Positions 37,864 through 47,260 of a stretch of DNA of 64,000 nt are shown one piece after another; the first letter of the stretch is position 1; every line of letters starts with the position of its first letter. The notes under the pieces were generated by a model. It made no database searches and had not been told where the DNA came from. It saw only the letters and a list, made by a program, of their open reading frames with translations. Location: the NCBI RefSeq assembly GCF_001578185.1, contig NZ_CP011008.1, positions 1,454,001-1,518,000 on the forward strand, in the 5' to 3' direction. Made by a program: the position numbers and the translations under genes. Origin of the DNA: Peribacillus simplex. GTDB lineage: Bacteria; Bacillota; Bacilli; Bacillales; DSM-1321.

Positions 37864-38643
37864 ATGGAAAATATTTTAACGAAAATCATCGAACAGAAAA
37901 AGGTCGAAGTAGCAAAATTAAAAAAAGAAATGGATTTAGATGATTCGGTAATGATCAACATAGTCAGACCATCTCTGGTAGAAAATTTGAAAATGGCAAA
38001 ATCAATGGCGGTTATCGCTGAAATAAAACGGGCGTCCCCTTCAAAAGGGGACATTAAAATCAATGTAAATCCAATCGAGCAGGCTCTTTCATATGAAAGG
38101 GGAGGAGCGGCAGCGATATCCGTATTGACGGATGAGGTTTTCTTTAAAGGATCCATTGCCGATTTGAGAAACGTAAGCGAAGCCATACGGATTCCCAGGT
38201 TGTGCAAAGATTTCATCATCGATGAAATCCAAATCGATCGTGCCTATCAAAGTGGTGCAACCATCATTCTATTAATTGTCGCAGCACTTTCTAAAGGACG
38301 CCTTCATGAATTATATCAATATGCAAAAAATAAAGGGCTTGAAGTATTAACAGAAGTCCATGATGAAGCCGAACTGGAACGAGCGCTCGAACTAAACGCA
38401 GAGCTCATAGGGATCAACAATCGGAATCTAAAGACCTTCAAAGTGGATTTGGCTGTAACGGAACGACTGGCGAATTTACTTGATCCAAAAAGCCACATCA
38501 TTATCAGTGAAAGTGGAATCAAGACAAAAGAAGACGTAATGCGTGTGAAGGAAGCTGGGGCAAAAGGGATTTTAGTCGGGGAGACGCTTATGACTTCATC
38601 AAATCTTCCACATACGATGGCAGAACTGCAAATGAGTATATAA
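37864..38643 (+). CDS. trpC: Indole-3-glycerol-phosphate synthase
   Basis: A 259-residue TIM barrel. The motifs EIKRASPSKG (near residue 52), LTDEVFFKG, CKDFIIDEIQI and ESGIKTKEDV carry the catalytic Glu and Lys residues. It closes the indole ring. It begins directly after the trpD stop codon, with AAGGTGG inside the end of trpD. Confidence 0.96.
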   Translation: MENILTKIIEQKKVEVAKLKKEMDLDDSVMINIVRPSLVENLKMAKSMAVIAEIKRASPSKGDIKINVNPIEQALSYERGGAAAISVLTDEVFFKGSIADLRNVSEAIRIPRLCKDFIIDEIQIDRAYQSGATIILLIVAALSKGRLHELYQYAKNKGLEVLTEVHDEAELERALELNAELIGINNRNLKTFKVDLAVTERLANLLDPKSHIIISESGIKTKEDVMRVKEAGAKGILVGETLMTSSNLPHTMAELQMSI

Positions 38644-38653
38644 GGAGATTAAT

Positions 38654-39268
38654 ATGTTAGTGAAAATCTGTGGGATTAAGACATTGGCAGCTGCTCAGAC
38701 TGCTGTTAAATCCGGGGCAGACTATATTGGATTCATTTTTGCCGAGAGTAGCAGGAAAGTCGAGCCGGATTTAGTAGGTGAATTCGGAGCTAATCTACCT
38801 GGACATGTGAAAAAAGTCGGAGTGTTTGCCAATCAAACAGAACAAGAAGTGATAAAAAGTGCTGAAATTGCAGGGTTGGATTATATTCAGCTTCATGGCA
38901 ATGAGTCTGCCAGCTTCGCCCGCAGAATGCCCCTACCGGTGATAAAGGCCTTTGCAATCGAATCAGAGCAAGACCTTGAAAACCTTCATGAGTACCCAGC
39001 AGATTTTATTTTAGTGGATCTACCTAAAGGTTCATCTGGTAAGGGGCTGACTTTGGACTGGGAAATGATCCGAAAAGCGGATCTGCCACGGGGAAAGGTG
39101 ATTCTAGCGGGTGGGCTGACTCCTGGAAATGTCGGAAAAGCGATCAGTGCCGTTTCACCATTCGCAGTTGACGTAGCTAGTGGTGTTGAAACAAACGGAT
39201 TAAAAGATGCTGTAAAAATAAAAGCATTTATAAATGAGGCGAAATATACAGCCGGAAAAGAGGAATGA
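38654..39268 (+). CDS. trpF: Phosphoribosylanthranilate isomerase
   Basis: A 204-residue TIM barrel starting with the catalytic Cys in KICGIKT and carrying the general acid Asp in FILVDLPKGSSGKG-type sequence near residue 125. It converts PRA to CdRP. AAGGAG lies seven bases before the ATG, ten bases after trpC. The length is normal. Confidence 0.96.
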   Translation: MLVKICGIKTLAAAQTAVKSGADYIGFIFAESSRKVEPDLVGEFGANLPGHVKKVGVFANQTEQEVIKSAEIAGLDYIQLHGNESASFARRMPLPVIKAFAIESEQDLENLHEYPADFILVDLPKGSSGKGLTLDWEMIRKADLPRGKVILAGGLTPGNVGKAISAVSPFAVDVASGVETNGLKDAVKIKAFINEAKYTAGKEE

Positions 39269-39272
39269 ATAG

Positions 39273-40478
39273 ATGAGTACTTATACACAGCCTGATAAAA
39301 CTGGACATTTTGGAGCGTATGGAGGCCGTTTCGTTCCGGAAACTTTAATGTCGGCGATTATGGAGCTTGAAGATGCATATGAACAATCTAAAAAGGATCC
39401 GGAATTCCAAAAACAGCTAAGCTATTACCTGAAACAATATATCGGTCGTGAAACCCCACTTTATTTTGCGGAGAACTTAACGAAACTAGCGGGTGGTGCA
39501 GATATTTATCTGAAGCGTGAGGACTTGAATCATACCGGAGCCCACAAAATTAATAATACGATCGGTCAGGCTTTGCTAACTCAGAAAATGGGCAAGAAAA
39601 AGGTGATTGCCGAAACGGGTGCAGGTCAGCATGGCGTTGCAACTGCGACTGTGTGCGCTTTGCTGAAGTTGGAATGCATCATTTTTATGGGAGAAGAAGA
39701 TATCAGGAGACAGAAATTGAATGTGTTCAGGATGGAGCTTTTGGGAGCCAAGGTCATATCTGTATCACAAGGAAGCGGGACACTGAAGGATGCAGTGAAT
39801 GAGGCGTTACGTTATTGGGTTGCCAACGTGGATGACACCCATTATATAATGGGATCAGTACTTGGACCGCATCCATTCCCCGTTATTGTACGAGATTTTC
39901 AAAGTGTGATAGGGAATGAAACAAAGCGTCAGTATTCGGAGACTGTTCATTCCCTTCCGGATGCAGTAGTCGCTTGCATAGGTGGAGGCAGTAATGCCAT
40001 GGGGATGTTCTATCCCTTCATTGAGGATGAAACGGTAAAATTATATGGAGTGGAAGCGGCAGGTCATGGACTGGAAACACCATTACATGCTTCAAGTTTG
40101 ACGAAGGGGAAACCTGGGGTGCTCCACGGGGCATTCATGTATGTATTGCAGAACGAGGACGGTCAGATCCAGGAGGCACATTCAATTTCAGCAGGGTTGG
40201 ATTATCCGGGGGTAGGGCCTGAACATAGTTATTTAAAGGATACCAATCGGGTGGTGTATACTTCCGTAACCGATGATGAAGCATTGGAAGCTCTAGTGAT
40301 GCTTTCAAGGGAAGAAGGGATCATCCCTGCTTTGGAAAGTTCACATGCCATTTCCTATGGTTTAAAACTTGCTAAACAAATGGAGAAAGGAACAGGACTG
40401 GTGATTTGCCTGTCTGGCCGTGGTGATAAGGATGTAGAAACAGTCCAATCATTAATAGGGGGTAGTGAACATGAATAA
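39273..40478 (+). CDS. trpB: Tryptophan synthase beta chain
   Basis: A 401-residue PLP enzyme. [15 protein letters not shown] opens the protein, the PLP lysine lies in HTGAHKINN (near 88), and the phosphate loop GGGSNAMG is near residue 235. It condenses indole with serine. It starts four bases after trpF and overlaps trpA. This is the TrpB1 type that pairs with TrpA. Confidence 0.97.
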   Translation: MSTYTQPDKTGHFGAYGGRFVPETLMSAIMELEDAYEQSKKDPEFQKQLSYYLKQYIGRETPLYFAENLTKLAGGADIYLKREDLNHTGAHKINNTIGQALLTQKMGKKKVIAETGAGQHGVATATVCALLKLECIIFMGEEDIRRQKLNVFRMELLGAKVISVSQGSGTLKDAVNEALRYWVANVDDTHYIMGSVLGPHPFPVIVRDFQSVIGNETKRQYSETVHSLPDAVVACIGGGSNAMGMFYPFIEDETVKLYGVEAAGHGLETPLHASSLTKGKPGVLHGAFMYVLQNEDGQIQEAHSISAGLDYPGVGPEHSYLKDTNRVVYTSVTDDEALEALVMLSREEGIIPALESSHAISYGLKLAKQMEKGTGLVICLSGRGDKDVETVQSLIGGSEHE

Positions 40479-41250
40479 ATTGACAAAAGCGCTTGAAGAA
40501 TGTCAAATAAAGCAGGAAAAAGCATTCATTCCTTATATTATGGCAGGTGATGGCGGTCTTGAACGCTTAAGGAGCCAGCTTCTTTTCCTTGAAAGTAACG
40601 GGGCGACAGCTGTTGAACTAGGAATACCATTCTCTGACCCTGTCGCAGATGGACCGGTTATCCAACAGGCTGGCATCCGTTCTTTGAATAATGGAACAAC
40701 GTTAAAAGATGTCCTGAAAAAAGTTATGGAAATCAAAGATGATGTGAACATTCCAATTATTTTAATGGGTTATTCGAATTCAATCCTGGCATATGGACTT
40801 AAAGAGTTTACGGATGATTGTCTTCAAGCAGGAATTTCCGGGTGCATCATCCCCGATTTACCGATTGAAGAAGAAGCTATCTTTTCATCAATCAAAACTG
40901 CAGGGATCGTTCTTATTCGACTTGTGACACTCACGTCTTCGAAAGAACGTATCACCGAGATTACCGCAGGGGCTGAGGGTTTTATCTACGCAGTTACAGT
41001 CAAAGGCATTACAGGAGCCCGTGAAGCCTTCGGGGAAGAGGTTGGAGGCTATTTAAAGAAGGTAAAAGAGCTAAGTCCCGTTCCCGTTCTTGCTGGGTTC
41101 GGCATATCGACGCCAGATCATGTCCGTGATGCAATGCAATACTGCGATGGTGTCATTGTAGGCAGCAAGATCATCGAATGCTTTGAAACAGGTAAAGAAG
41201 ATCAAATTAGTGACTTGATACAAGCTAGCAAAGGGTTAGTGCGTAAATAA
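40471..41250 (+). CDS. trpA: Tryptophan synthase alpha chain
   Basis: A 259-residue TIM barrel. The catalytic Glu is in [17 protein letters not shown] (near residue 50), Asp in IIPDLPIEE and the phosphate loop is GFGIST. It releases indole from indole-glycerol phosphate. The ATG at 40471 is preferred, with GGGGGTAG upstream inside trpB; an in-frame GTG six bases earlier is closer to the site. It is the last gene of the operon. Confidence 0.96.
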   Translation: MNKLTKALEECQIKQEKAFIPYIMAGDGGLERLRSQLLFLESNGATAVELGIPFSDPVADGPVIQQAGIRSLNNGTTLKDVLKKVMEIKDDVNIPIILMGYSNSILAYGLKEFTDDCLQAGISGCIIPDLPIEEEAIFSSIKTAGIVLIRLVTLTSSKERITEITAGAEGFIYAVTVKGITGAREAFGEEVGGYLKKVKELSPVPVLAGFGISTPDHVRDAMQYCDGVIVGSKIIECFETGKEDQISDLIQASKGLVRK

Positions 41251-41252
41251 GG

Positions 41253-41283
41253 AAAGGAGGGCCTTCAGGGCTCTCCTTTTTTT
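41253..41283 (+). terminator. trp operon terminator
   Basis: AAAGGAGGGCC with GGCTCTCCTTT (one wobble) is followed by a run of seven T. Confidence 0.9.
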
Positions 41284-41333
41284 ATTAATCAGTTTAATTC
41301 CGATAATTCAATCTGAATACTGCTCAAAGGTGT

Positions 41334-41954
41334 TTAATTTAATTTATATAAGGGTAAAAGATGTTCAAACGCATCTTGAATGGTTTGAATGAAATCATTA
41401 TCATTTAACTTAATCGCGTCATCACGGGAAATTCTTATGCCGCATAGGATTTCGGCTTTCTTTACAGTTTGCAGGCGAGTGAACATTGAATTTAAATCAT
41501 CGACTCCAAGACCATCGTGAGGAATGACATCAGGTTTTGTATGGTCCATTGACCAAACATAATTGGTGGGAATGCTATTCATTAACCGATCCGCCTGCTG
41601 CTCAAGATGCTTTCCGATTTCAATTTTATTAGGTGCTTCATAAATGACGGCGTACCAAATGAACATATGTGTTTCCCACAACCCAATTTGGAAATGCGGC
41701 ATCATTTTATAACCTCTGTTGTTGGCAGCGAATGCAACCCATGTATCATTAGGAGGATTCACTTTCCGTCTGGCATGCTTTGCGACGTGAGGGTACATTT
41801 CATCGCCCGTCAAAACTGACAGTTGTTGTGAAAATTGCTCTCCAAGAGCTTGTAGTTTAGGCTGGATATGTTCTTTTAAAGCATCCATTCGGGGTTCCAA
41901 TCCATCAATTTTAAAAACATTAAAATCATCAGCTGTAAAACTAGCTATATTCAT
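41334..41954 (-). CDS. yktB: UPF0637 protein YktB
   Basis: A 206-residue protein matching YktB/UPF0637: FTADDFNVFKIDGLEPRM near the start, HARRKVNPPNDTWVAF, and HFQIGLWETHMFIW in the middle. The function is unknown; there is no signal or membrane segment. The ATG at 41954 has TAGGAGAG upstream; the longer open frame to 42041 has no site and would add 29 residues absent from the homologue. It is convergent with trpA. Confidence 0.92.
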   Translation of the reverse strand: MNIASFTADDFNVFKIDGLEPRMDALKEHIQPKLQALGEQFSQQLSVLTGDEMYPHVAKHARRKVNPPNDTWVAFAANNRGYKMMPHFQIGLWETHMFIWYAVIYEAPNKIEIGKHLEQQADRLMNSIPTNYVWSMDHTKPDVIPHDGLGVDDLNSMFTRLQTVKKAEILCGIRISRDDAIKLNDNDFIQTIQDAFEHLLPLYKLN

Positions 41955-42153
41955 AATCATCTCTCCTACCGTAATATCTGCACATATTGTAGCATAAGTA
42001 AAAGTGAAATTTAAAAAATATGATTTGGATGGGCACTGCAAAATTCCTTATAGGTTAAAGCACAAATTAGTTGCTATTTGTGGTAGGAAGTCATATGATA
42101 AAATAAAATAAATTCAGAAGATTAAGTTAATTGATGAAGGGAGAATGTTAATT

Positions 42154-42351
42154 ATGAAACAAGTCATGAACCAAGCATTAAAAGCTAAAGAAGTTGAAAG
42201 ACATAGAGCTGCAGTGTTAAGAATGGAAATGGACTATGAATTAGCAACCCTTTTTGAAGCAATTGGTGAAGAGAATGACCAAAAGAGGTCACAATGTAAG
42301 CAAAGGCTTGAACGCATCCGGTTGGAACTGTTGAAACTGAAAGCCTTGTAA
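42154..42351 (+). CDS. ykzI: YkzI family small protein
   Basis: A 65-residue, highly charged helical protein (ALKAKEVERHRAAVLRMEMDYELATLFEA, written here in pieces: KAKEVERHRA, RMEMDYELATLFEA) ending in a leucine-rich helix. It is the size and shape of YkzI, which lies between yktB and yktC in B. subtilis. GAAGGGAG is eleven bases upstream of the ATG at 42154; an ATG nine bases earlier is too close to it. Confidence 0.75.
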   Translation: MKQVMNQALKAKEVERHRAAVLRMEMDYELATLFEAIGEENDQKRSQCKQRLERIRLELLKLKAL

Positions 42352-42431
42352 ATGATTGGCTGCATAGATCTTGAAGGAGAATGAGTGAAAGAAATGAATC
42401 AATTTCAATACAAGGAATTTTATTATAGATG

Positions 42432-42473
42432 AACGGACACTTATTTTATTTAAAAAATAATGTGTCCGTTTTT
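42432..42473 (+). terminator. Terminator of ykzI
   Basis: AACGGACAC-TTATTTT pairs with AAAATAA-TGTGTCCGTT, with one bulge, and ends in TTTTC. Confidence 0.8.
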
Positions 42474-42767
42474 CATTAAATGTCCAATATATATAAGGCC
42501 GCGTATTTTTTATCAAGCATCATTGGGGCGGCTCCATTTAATAAGGAAGGGAACCGATAGAGTTATTTGAAAGTATTTGTACTGGCTTATTCATGATTGG
42601 GAAATCGTAATGGATGGGTGAGGAAGGTAACCATCATTCCTCATTTTTGTTTTAATAATGGAAAATTTAAGATGTTAAAAACTTGAAGACAAGCTCTATT
42701 TGCTTTAATCTTTAGTAGAGGATCATTTTAATGTAGTTTCTGATCATAAAAGGACGGGGATATTATA
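42474..42767. other. Spacer between ykzI and the inositol phosphatase gene
   Basis: There is no gene I can support here. A second terminator-like hairpin, TGAGGAA (42619-42625) with TTCCTCA (42637-42643) and five T, lies at its right half. This suggests either read-through protection or a short unidentified transcript between the two hairpins. Confidence 0.4.
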
Positions 42768-43571
42768 ATGGTATCGATTAGTGAAATGGATACATATGCT
42801 AAGTTATGGATGAAAGAAGCGGGTACGAGGCTAAGGGCGTCCTTTAAAACCAAGTTGAATATTGAAATGAAAACGAATCCCAATGATTTAGTTACAAATA
42901 TGGATAAAGCGATAGAAAAATTTTTTTGTGAAAAGATTAGCGAAGTCTTTCCTGAACACCGGATTTTTGGGGAAGAGGGAATGGGTAATGATATTAAAGA
43001 CCTAAAAGGAACTGTATGGATTATTGATCCGATTGATGGAACTTTGAATTTCATCCATCAACAGCGGAATTTTGCAATTTCTCTTGGGGTTTATGAGGAT
43101 GGCATCGGAAAAATTGGTATGGTTTATGATGTGGTTACCGATGAATTATATCATGCGATTAAGGGGAAGGGAGCATTCATGAATGATCAAAGGCTTCCAT
43201 CCCTTGAAGAGGCATCAGTAAGCAAAGCCATCGTTTCCATTAATGCAAGCTGGGTAACGGAAAACCGTAGGATTGATCCGAGCCTTCTTGCACCACTTGT
43301 TCGGGATGCAAGAGGGACCCGTTCCTATGGCTCGGCAGCATTGGAGCTTGCATTCGTGGCAGCTGGAAGGATCGATGCATACATAACCATGAGACTCATG
43401 CCCTGGGACTTTGCCGGGGGAGTTATACTGGTTGAGGAAGTGGGCGGGGAAGTTAGTAATATTAAGGGTGACAAATTGGATTTTTTAGAAGGTGACTCAC
43501 TTTTCGTTTCTAAACCAAGGCTGCATAAAGAAGTATTCGATAAATACTTATCAGGTACTTCCGGCAATTAG
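42768..43571 (+). CDS. suhB: Inositol monophosphatase family protein
   Basis: A 267-residue Mg-dependent phosphatase of the IMPase fold. Metal motifs are GEEGM (near residue 68), IDPIDGTLNFIHQ (near 86) and the second-domain MPWDFAGGVILVEEVGG (near 210). It corresponds to B. subtilis YktC. Substrates may include inositol-1-phosphate, NADP(H) or other phosphates. The ATG follows AAAGGACGGGG. Confidence 0.9.
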   Translation: MVSISEMDTYAKLWMKEAGTRLRASFKTKLNIEMKTNPNDLVTNMDKAIEKFFCEKISEVFPEHRIFGEEGMGNDIKDLKGTVWIIDPIDGTLNFIHQQRNFAISLGVYEDGIGKIGMVYDVVTDELYHAIKGKGAFMNDQRLPSLEEASVSKAIVSINASWVTENRRIDPSLLAPLVRDARGTRSYGSAALELAFVAAGRIDAYITMRLMPWDFAGGVILVEEVGGEVSNIKGDKLDFLEGDSLFVSKPRLHKEVFDKYLSGTSGN

Positions 43572-43669
43572 TGCCATGGGCAAAGTTAATGGTAAGCCGA
43601 AAAGGTTATGGTTTTTCCAGGTTCCGGCAAGTATGGGGTGAAAAACTAAATTTCAAATAATTAACAAAA

Positions 43670-43696
43670 AAAACTCGCTGTCCGACAGCGAGTTTT
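43670..43696. terminator. Bidirectional terminator between suhB and ylaF
   Basis: The perfect 12-bp stem AAAACTCGCTGT/ACAGCGAGTTTT has loop CCG. Confidence 0.85.
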
Positions 43697-43700
43697 AATA

Positions 43701-43883
43701 TTATAACTTTCCTGCTTCGCGTAATTTCTTCTTTTGAGTGAAACCGAACCCCATAACTCCGCAAAGTATAACGATTGCAGCTAATATTCCAAGCAAGCTT
43801 TTTTCAGCAATGAAGATGCCAATGGAGCCAATGCTGGATGCTGCCAATACCGCTAATATTAAGAAATTCCATTTAATATTCAT
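43701..43883 (-). CDS. ylaF: YlaF-type two-helix membrane protein
   Basis: A 60-residue protein with two close hydrophobic helices (about 7-25 and 30-48) and a basic tail, TQKKKLREAGKL. The position between yktC and typA matches ylaF (DUF5325). The ATG at 43883 is preferred, with AGGGGTG seven bases upstream; an in-frame GTG at 43892 would lie inside that site. The function is unknown. Confidence 0.8.
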   Translation of the reverse strand: MNIKWNFLILAVLAASSIGSIGIFIAEKSLLGILAAIVILCGVMGFGFTQKKKLREAGKL

Positions 43884-43943
43884 TAATATCACCCCTAATA
43901 TATCTATTGTACATAATTTCTGTATTTGTTTCTAGTATGTTTG

Positions 43944-43952
43944 TGATATAAT
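43944..43952 (+). promoter_or_regulatory. Extended -10 promoter candidate of typA
   Basis: TGATATAAT combines a TGN extension with a perfect TATAAT, 56 bases before the typA start. No good -35 element is visible. Confidence 0.5.
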
Positions 43953-44007
43953 ATGTAAGTTAATACTAGTGATACGTTAAACACAAACTTTTTTAGGAGT
44001 GAATTTT

Positions 44008-45855
44008 TTGAAATTAAGAGAAAATATTCGTAATATAGCCATCATTGCCCACGTTGACCATGGTAAAACGACATTAGTGGATCAGTTGCTTAAGCAATCT
44101 GGTACTTTCCGTGAAAATGAACATGTGGAAGAACGTGCGATGGATTCTAATGCTATTGAAAAAGAACGCGGAATTACGATTCTTGCGAAAAATACAGCAG
44201 TTCAATACCAAGATACAAGAATTAATATTTTGGATACACCTGGTCATGCCGACTTTGGTGGTGAAGTAGAACGGATCATGAAAATGGTTGATGGTGTTTT
44301 ACTTGTTGTTGATGCATATGAAGGATGTATGCCGCAAACTCGTTTCGTGTTGAAAAAAGCATTGGAACAAAAGATCACGCCAATCGTTGTCGTGAATAAA
44401 ATTGATAAAGACTCTGCCCGTCCAAACGAAGTTGTAGATGAAGTAATTGACTTATTCATCGAACTTGGAGCTGAAGAAGAACAATTAGAATTCCCTGTTG
44501 TCTTTACTTCAGGTATTGCTGGTACAGCAAGCTTGGATTCAGATCCTGCCAAACAAGAAAAAGACATGACCCCATTATTCGAAACAATCGTCGAAACGAT
44601 CCCTGCACCAATTGATAACACTGATGAACCACTTCAATTCCAAGTGGCTTTACTTGATTACAATGATTATGTAGGACGTATTGGTGTTGGCCGTGTATTC
44701 CGTGGGAAAATGCATGTAGGTCAACAAGTTTCATTAATGAAACTTGATGGATCGGTTAAGCAATTCCGTGTAACGAAAATCTTTGGTTATATTGGCTTGA
44801 AAAAAGTTGAAATCCAAGAAGCTGTTGCCGGTGATTTAATTGCTGTTTCTGGTATGGAAGATATTAACGTTGGGGAAACAGTTTGTCCTATTGAACATCC
44901 TGATGCCCTTCCAATTCTACGTATCGATGAGCCAACATTACAAATGACTTTCCTTGTAAACAACAGCCCATTCGCAGGCCGTGAGGGTAAATTTGTAACA
45001 GCTCGTAAAATTGAAGAGCGTTTGAAAAGCCAATTGCAAACTGATGTTAGCTTAAGAGTTGAAAATACAGATTCTCCAGATGTCTGGATTGTTTCAGGTC
45101 GTGGAGAGCTTCACCTTTCTATCTTAATTGAAAACATGAGACGTGAAGGTTATGAACTGCAAGTTTCTAAACCTGAAGTTATCGTTCGTTTGATTGATGG
45201 AGTGCGTTGTGAGCCAGTTGAACGTGTTCAAATCGATGTTCCTGAAGAGCACACTGGTTCTATCATGGAATCCATGGGAGCACGTAAAGGTGAATTGTTG
45301 GATATGATTAATAGCGGAAGCGGTCAAGTTCGTTTACTATTCACGATCCCAGCTCGCGGACTTATTGGTTATTCTACTGAGTTCCTAACAATCACACGTG
45401 GTTATGGTATCATGAACCACTCATTTGACAGCTACCAACCAATGGCCCAAGGTCAAGTCGGCGGAAGACGTCAAGGTGTACTTGTTTCAATGGAATCTGG
45501 AAAAACTACACAATATGGTACGATGCAAGTAGAAGACCGCGGCGTCATTTTCATTGAGCCAGGTACTGATATTTATGAAGGTATGATTGTCGGGGAACAT
45601 AACCGTGATAGCGATTTGACTGTTAATATCGTAAAAGCGAAACAAATGACAAATATGCGTTCAGCTAATAAAGACCAAACTTCTTCAATGAAGAAACCAA
45701 GAATTTTGTCTCTTGAAGAAGCTCTAGAGTATTTGAACGACGATGAGTACTGTGAAGTAACTCCGGAGTCAATCCGTCTTCGTAAAAAAATTCTTGATAA
45801 AAACGAACGTGAAAGAGCAGCTAAAAGAAAAAAAGTTGCTGTTGAAGAAAAATAA
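44008..45855 (+). CDS. typA: Translational GTPase TypA/BipA
   Basis: A 615-residue ribosome-associated GTPase. G1 AHVDHGKT is near residue 14, followed by ERGITI, DTPGHADF and NKID; EF-G-like domains II, III and V and the BipA-specific C-terminus complete it. It works in ribosome assembly and growth under cold and stress. The TTG at 44008 is preferred: AGGAGTG is seven bases upstream and homologues start MKLR there; a GTG at 43999 lies inside the site. It is followed closely by ylaH. Confidence 0.96.
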   Translation: MKLRENIRNIAIIAHVDHGKTTLVDQLLKQSGTFRENEHVEERAMDSNAIEKERGITILAKNTAVQYQDTRINILDTPGHADFGGEVERIMKMVDGVLLVVDAYEGCMPQTRFVLKKALEQKITPIVVVNKIDKDSARPNEVVDEVIDLFIELGAEEEQLEFPVVFTSGIAGTASLDSDPAKQEKDMTPLFETIVETIPAPIDNTDEPLQFQVALLDYNDYVGRIGVGRVFRGKMHVGQQVSLMKLDGSVKQFRVTKIFGYIGLKKVEIQEAVAGDLIAVSGMEDINVGETVCPIEHPDALPILRIDEPTLQMTFLVNNSPFAGREGKFVTARKIEERLKSQLQTDVSLRVENTDSPDVWIVSGRGELHLSILIENMRREGYELQVSKPEVIVRLIDGVRCEPVERVQIDVPEEHTGSIMESMGARKGELLDMINSGSGQVRLLFTIPARGLIGYSTEFLTITRGYGIMNHSFDSYQPMAQGQVGGRRQGVLVSMESGKTTQYGTMQVEDRGVIFIEPGTDIYEGMIVGEHNRDSDLTVNIVKAKQMTNMRSANKDQTSSMKKPRILSLEEALEYLNDDEYCEVTPESIRLRKKILDKNERERAAKRKKVAVEEK

Positions 45856-45877
45856 ATAGCAAGAGGAGGAGAAAAGA

Positions 45878-46186
45878 TTGGATATCCAAGAGCGATTATC
45901 ATTTTTTGCAGCATTGTACAGAGTGGATGAAAATCCTGAAGCAGGAATGTGGTATCTATATTTGACGATCTTTGGATTATGCATCCTTGTCTATCAGTTA
46001 GGTTTTGCCAAAAAGTTACCTTTGCTAAAAAATGTGATCATTTATGCGGTAATGGCACTTGGATGTACCCTTCTTTCTTTCTTTGCGGTGTTTCTTCCTA
46101 TGGGGGAAGCATTAGTCATCGCTTCACTTGTTCTTGGGATTTATAGAATCCGTCTTCATAATTCGAGAAAAGAAGAACAGGCTTAA
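45878..46186 (+). CDS. ylaH: YlaH-type membrane protein
   Basis: A 102-residue protein with a soluble N-terminus (RLSFFAALYRVDENPEAG) and three predicted membrane helices, ending in a basic tail. It starts at TTG behind AAGAGGAGG, 22 bases after typA, so it is probably cotranscribed. It corresponds to B. subtilis YlaH by place, size and topology. The function is unknown. Confidence 0.85.
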   Translation: MDIQERLSFFAALYRVDENPEAGMWYLYLTIFGLCILVYQLGFAKKLPLLKNVIIYAVMALGCTLLSFFAVFLPMGEALVIASLVLGIYRIRLHNSRKEEQA

Positions 46187-46190
46187 GACA

Positions 46191-46475
46191 ATGAAATCAT
46201 TACAGGATGCTTTATACAATTGGTTGACGATCAAAGTTGTCTGTGATGCAAGGCCTGATGATACAGCTGCCCGCGATACAGAAATGTTTTTCATGCAGAT
46301 GTTGAAAACCGATCATCAGGTAATCATCGATTCAGTTTCAAAAACGGAACCTTTTTATTTCGTCGAGTATCTATTGGGAGACGAAATGAAAAAGCAGCGT
46401 TTTCCGATCGAATTGATTGATATCATGCTAGACCAAATTCAGCTTGAGCCAGAAAAGTATAAAAATATCGAATGA
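46191..46475 (+). CDS. Small acidic protein, unknown
   Basis: A 94-residue soluble protein, pI low, with helix-rich sequence such as MKSLQDALYNWLTIKVV and RFPIELIDIMLDQIQLEPEKY. The ATG lies four bases after the ylaH stop, with an AAGAAG-type weak site inside ylaH, which suggests translational coupling. I do not recognise the family. A frame starting upstream at 46128 overlaps ylaH and is not favoured. Confidence 0.75.
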   Translation: MKSLQDALYNWLTIKVVCDARPDDTAARDTEMFFMQMLKTDHQVIIDSVSKTEPFYFVEYLLGDEMKKQRFPIELIDIMLDQIQLEPEKYKNIE

Positions 46476-46480
46476 TGATA

Positions 46481-46514
46481 AAAAGAACCGTGCGATTTCC
46501 CGCACGGTTCTTTT
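46481..46514. terminator. Bidirectional terminator after the typA-ylaH unit
   Basis: The perfect 14-bp stem AAAAGAACCGTGCG/CGCACGGTTCTTTT serves the plus unit and the convergent membrane-protein gene. Confidence 0.9.
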
Positions 46515-46945
46515 TATATTGCTTTAGGGAGGAGTAGTCCATAAAAAAGATGTAAGAGTGACCACAAAAAGAAGGCTGTCAAATCAGAAGGAAGGACAAC
46601 TTCTGTTATGGACAGCGCCGATAATGGAAAGTAAAGCATGATGGCAGGAATAATCGTGAGAAAAGCAAGTGTGTATTTGTTCCATTCCCTAAAAAACTTC
46701 AAGGGATGAAGGATATAAACGTAACTAAACGTAATTGCCAATGAGAATAGAAGATGGAAAAAGTACAATGATGCCTCACTCCAGGGAACAGCTCCGATTA
46801 CAGGAAGGAAATCCACATTCAATAACAGTTTATAGACTTGTTTACCAGAAAACATTTCAACCAACTTCATTGCCAATCCAAGCATGATTCCATTTATGAG
46901 ACCAATCAGGGAAACTTTATAAAATGTTTTACCATTCATCTTCAT
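46514..46945 (-). CDS. Membrane protein with four helices, unknown
   Basis: A 143-residue protein with four hydrophobic helices (about 10-30, 50-75, 88-108, 118-138), resembling small conserved membrane proteins of Bacillaceae without a name I can give. The start is the ATG in AAAATGAAGATGAATGG, which overlaps the end of ylaI; there is no strong Shine-Dalgarno, so translation is probably coupled. Six further in-frame codons back to 46984 lie inside ylaI. Confidence 0.7.
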   Translation of the reverse strand: MKMNGKTFYKVSLIGLINGIMLGLAMKLVEMFSGKQVYKLLLNVDFLPVIGAVPWSEASLYFFHLLFSLAITFSYVYILHPLKFFREWNKYTLAFLTIIPAIMLYFPLSALSITEVVLPSDLTAFFLWSLLHLFYGLLLPKAI

Positions 46946-47129
46946 TTTTGATTGTCCGGTAAAGACGGAAGTTTCCAGTTGCAATCCGTTCGTTCGTACG
47001 CTTTTCTATGCGTTGATTGCATGCATTGCACATATAGGTATGTATAGGACGGTTACGAAGTTTCTTTGCTTCTGGGCTATCGTCAGGTATAGATTCGATT
47101 TGATCGCATATTACACATTTAACCTTCAT
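46929..47129 (-). CDS. ylaI: YlaI zinc-ribbon protein
   Basis: A 66-residue protein with two Cys pairs, CVIC (residues 5-8) and CNAC (34-37), separated by RLRNRPIHTYM-like sequence and followed by a basic region, RIEKRTNERIATGNFRLYR. This closely follows B. subtilis YlaI. It is a probable Zn(II) ribbon. The ATG at 47129 is used, since a longer frame to 47228 has no site. It overlaps the membrane-protein gene downstream. Confidence 0.92.
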   Translation of the reverse strand: MKVKCVICDQIESIPDDSPEAKKLRNRPIHTYMCNACNQRIEKRTNERIATGNFRLYRTIKNEDEW

Positions 47130-47229
47130 ATAATTTGAACCCCACTTCAATTTGAATATGCTTTTAAGTATACCAATAATTTTATGGTAAAACGAGGATA
47201 AAGTGAAACTACATTTGATAGTAGACAAA

Positions 47230-47252
47230 AACCCGAAGATTCACTTCGGGTT
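47230..47252 (-). terminator. Terminator of ylaJ
   Basis: The perfect stem AACCCGAAG/CTTCGGGTT, read on the minus strand, is followed by TTTTTGTC. Confidence 0.8.
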
Positions 47253-47260
47253 GGGAAAAT

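Noticed and set aside
42394..42432. 12-codon frame MNQFQYKEFYYR after ykzI
   Set aside because: It is very short, the AAGGAG site is too far away (about 14 bases), and it runs into the ykzI terminator.
43701..43935. Plus-strand frame opposite ylaF
   Set aside because: It is the complement of a real small membrane-protein gene with a good ribosome binding site and shared terminator.
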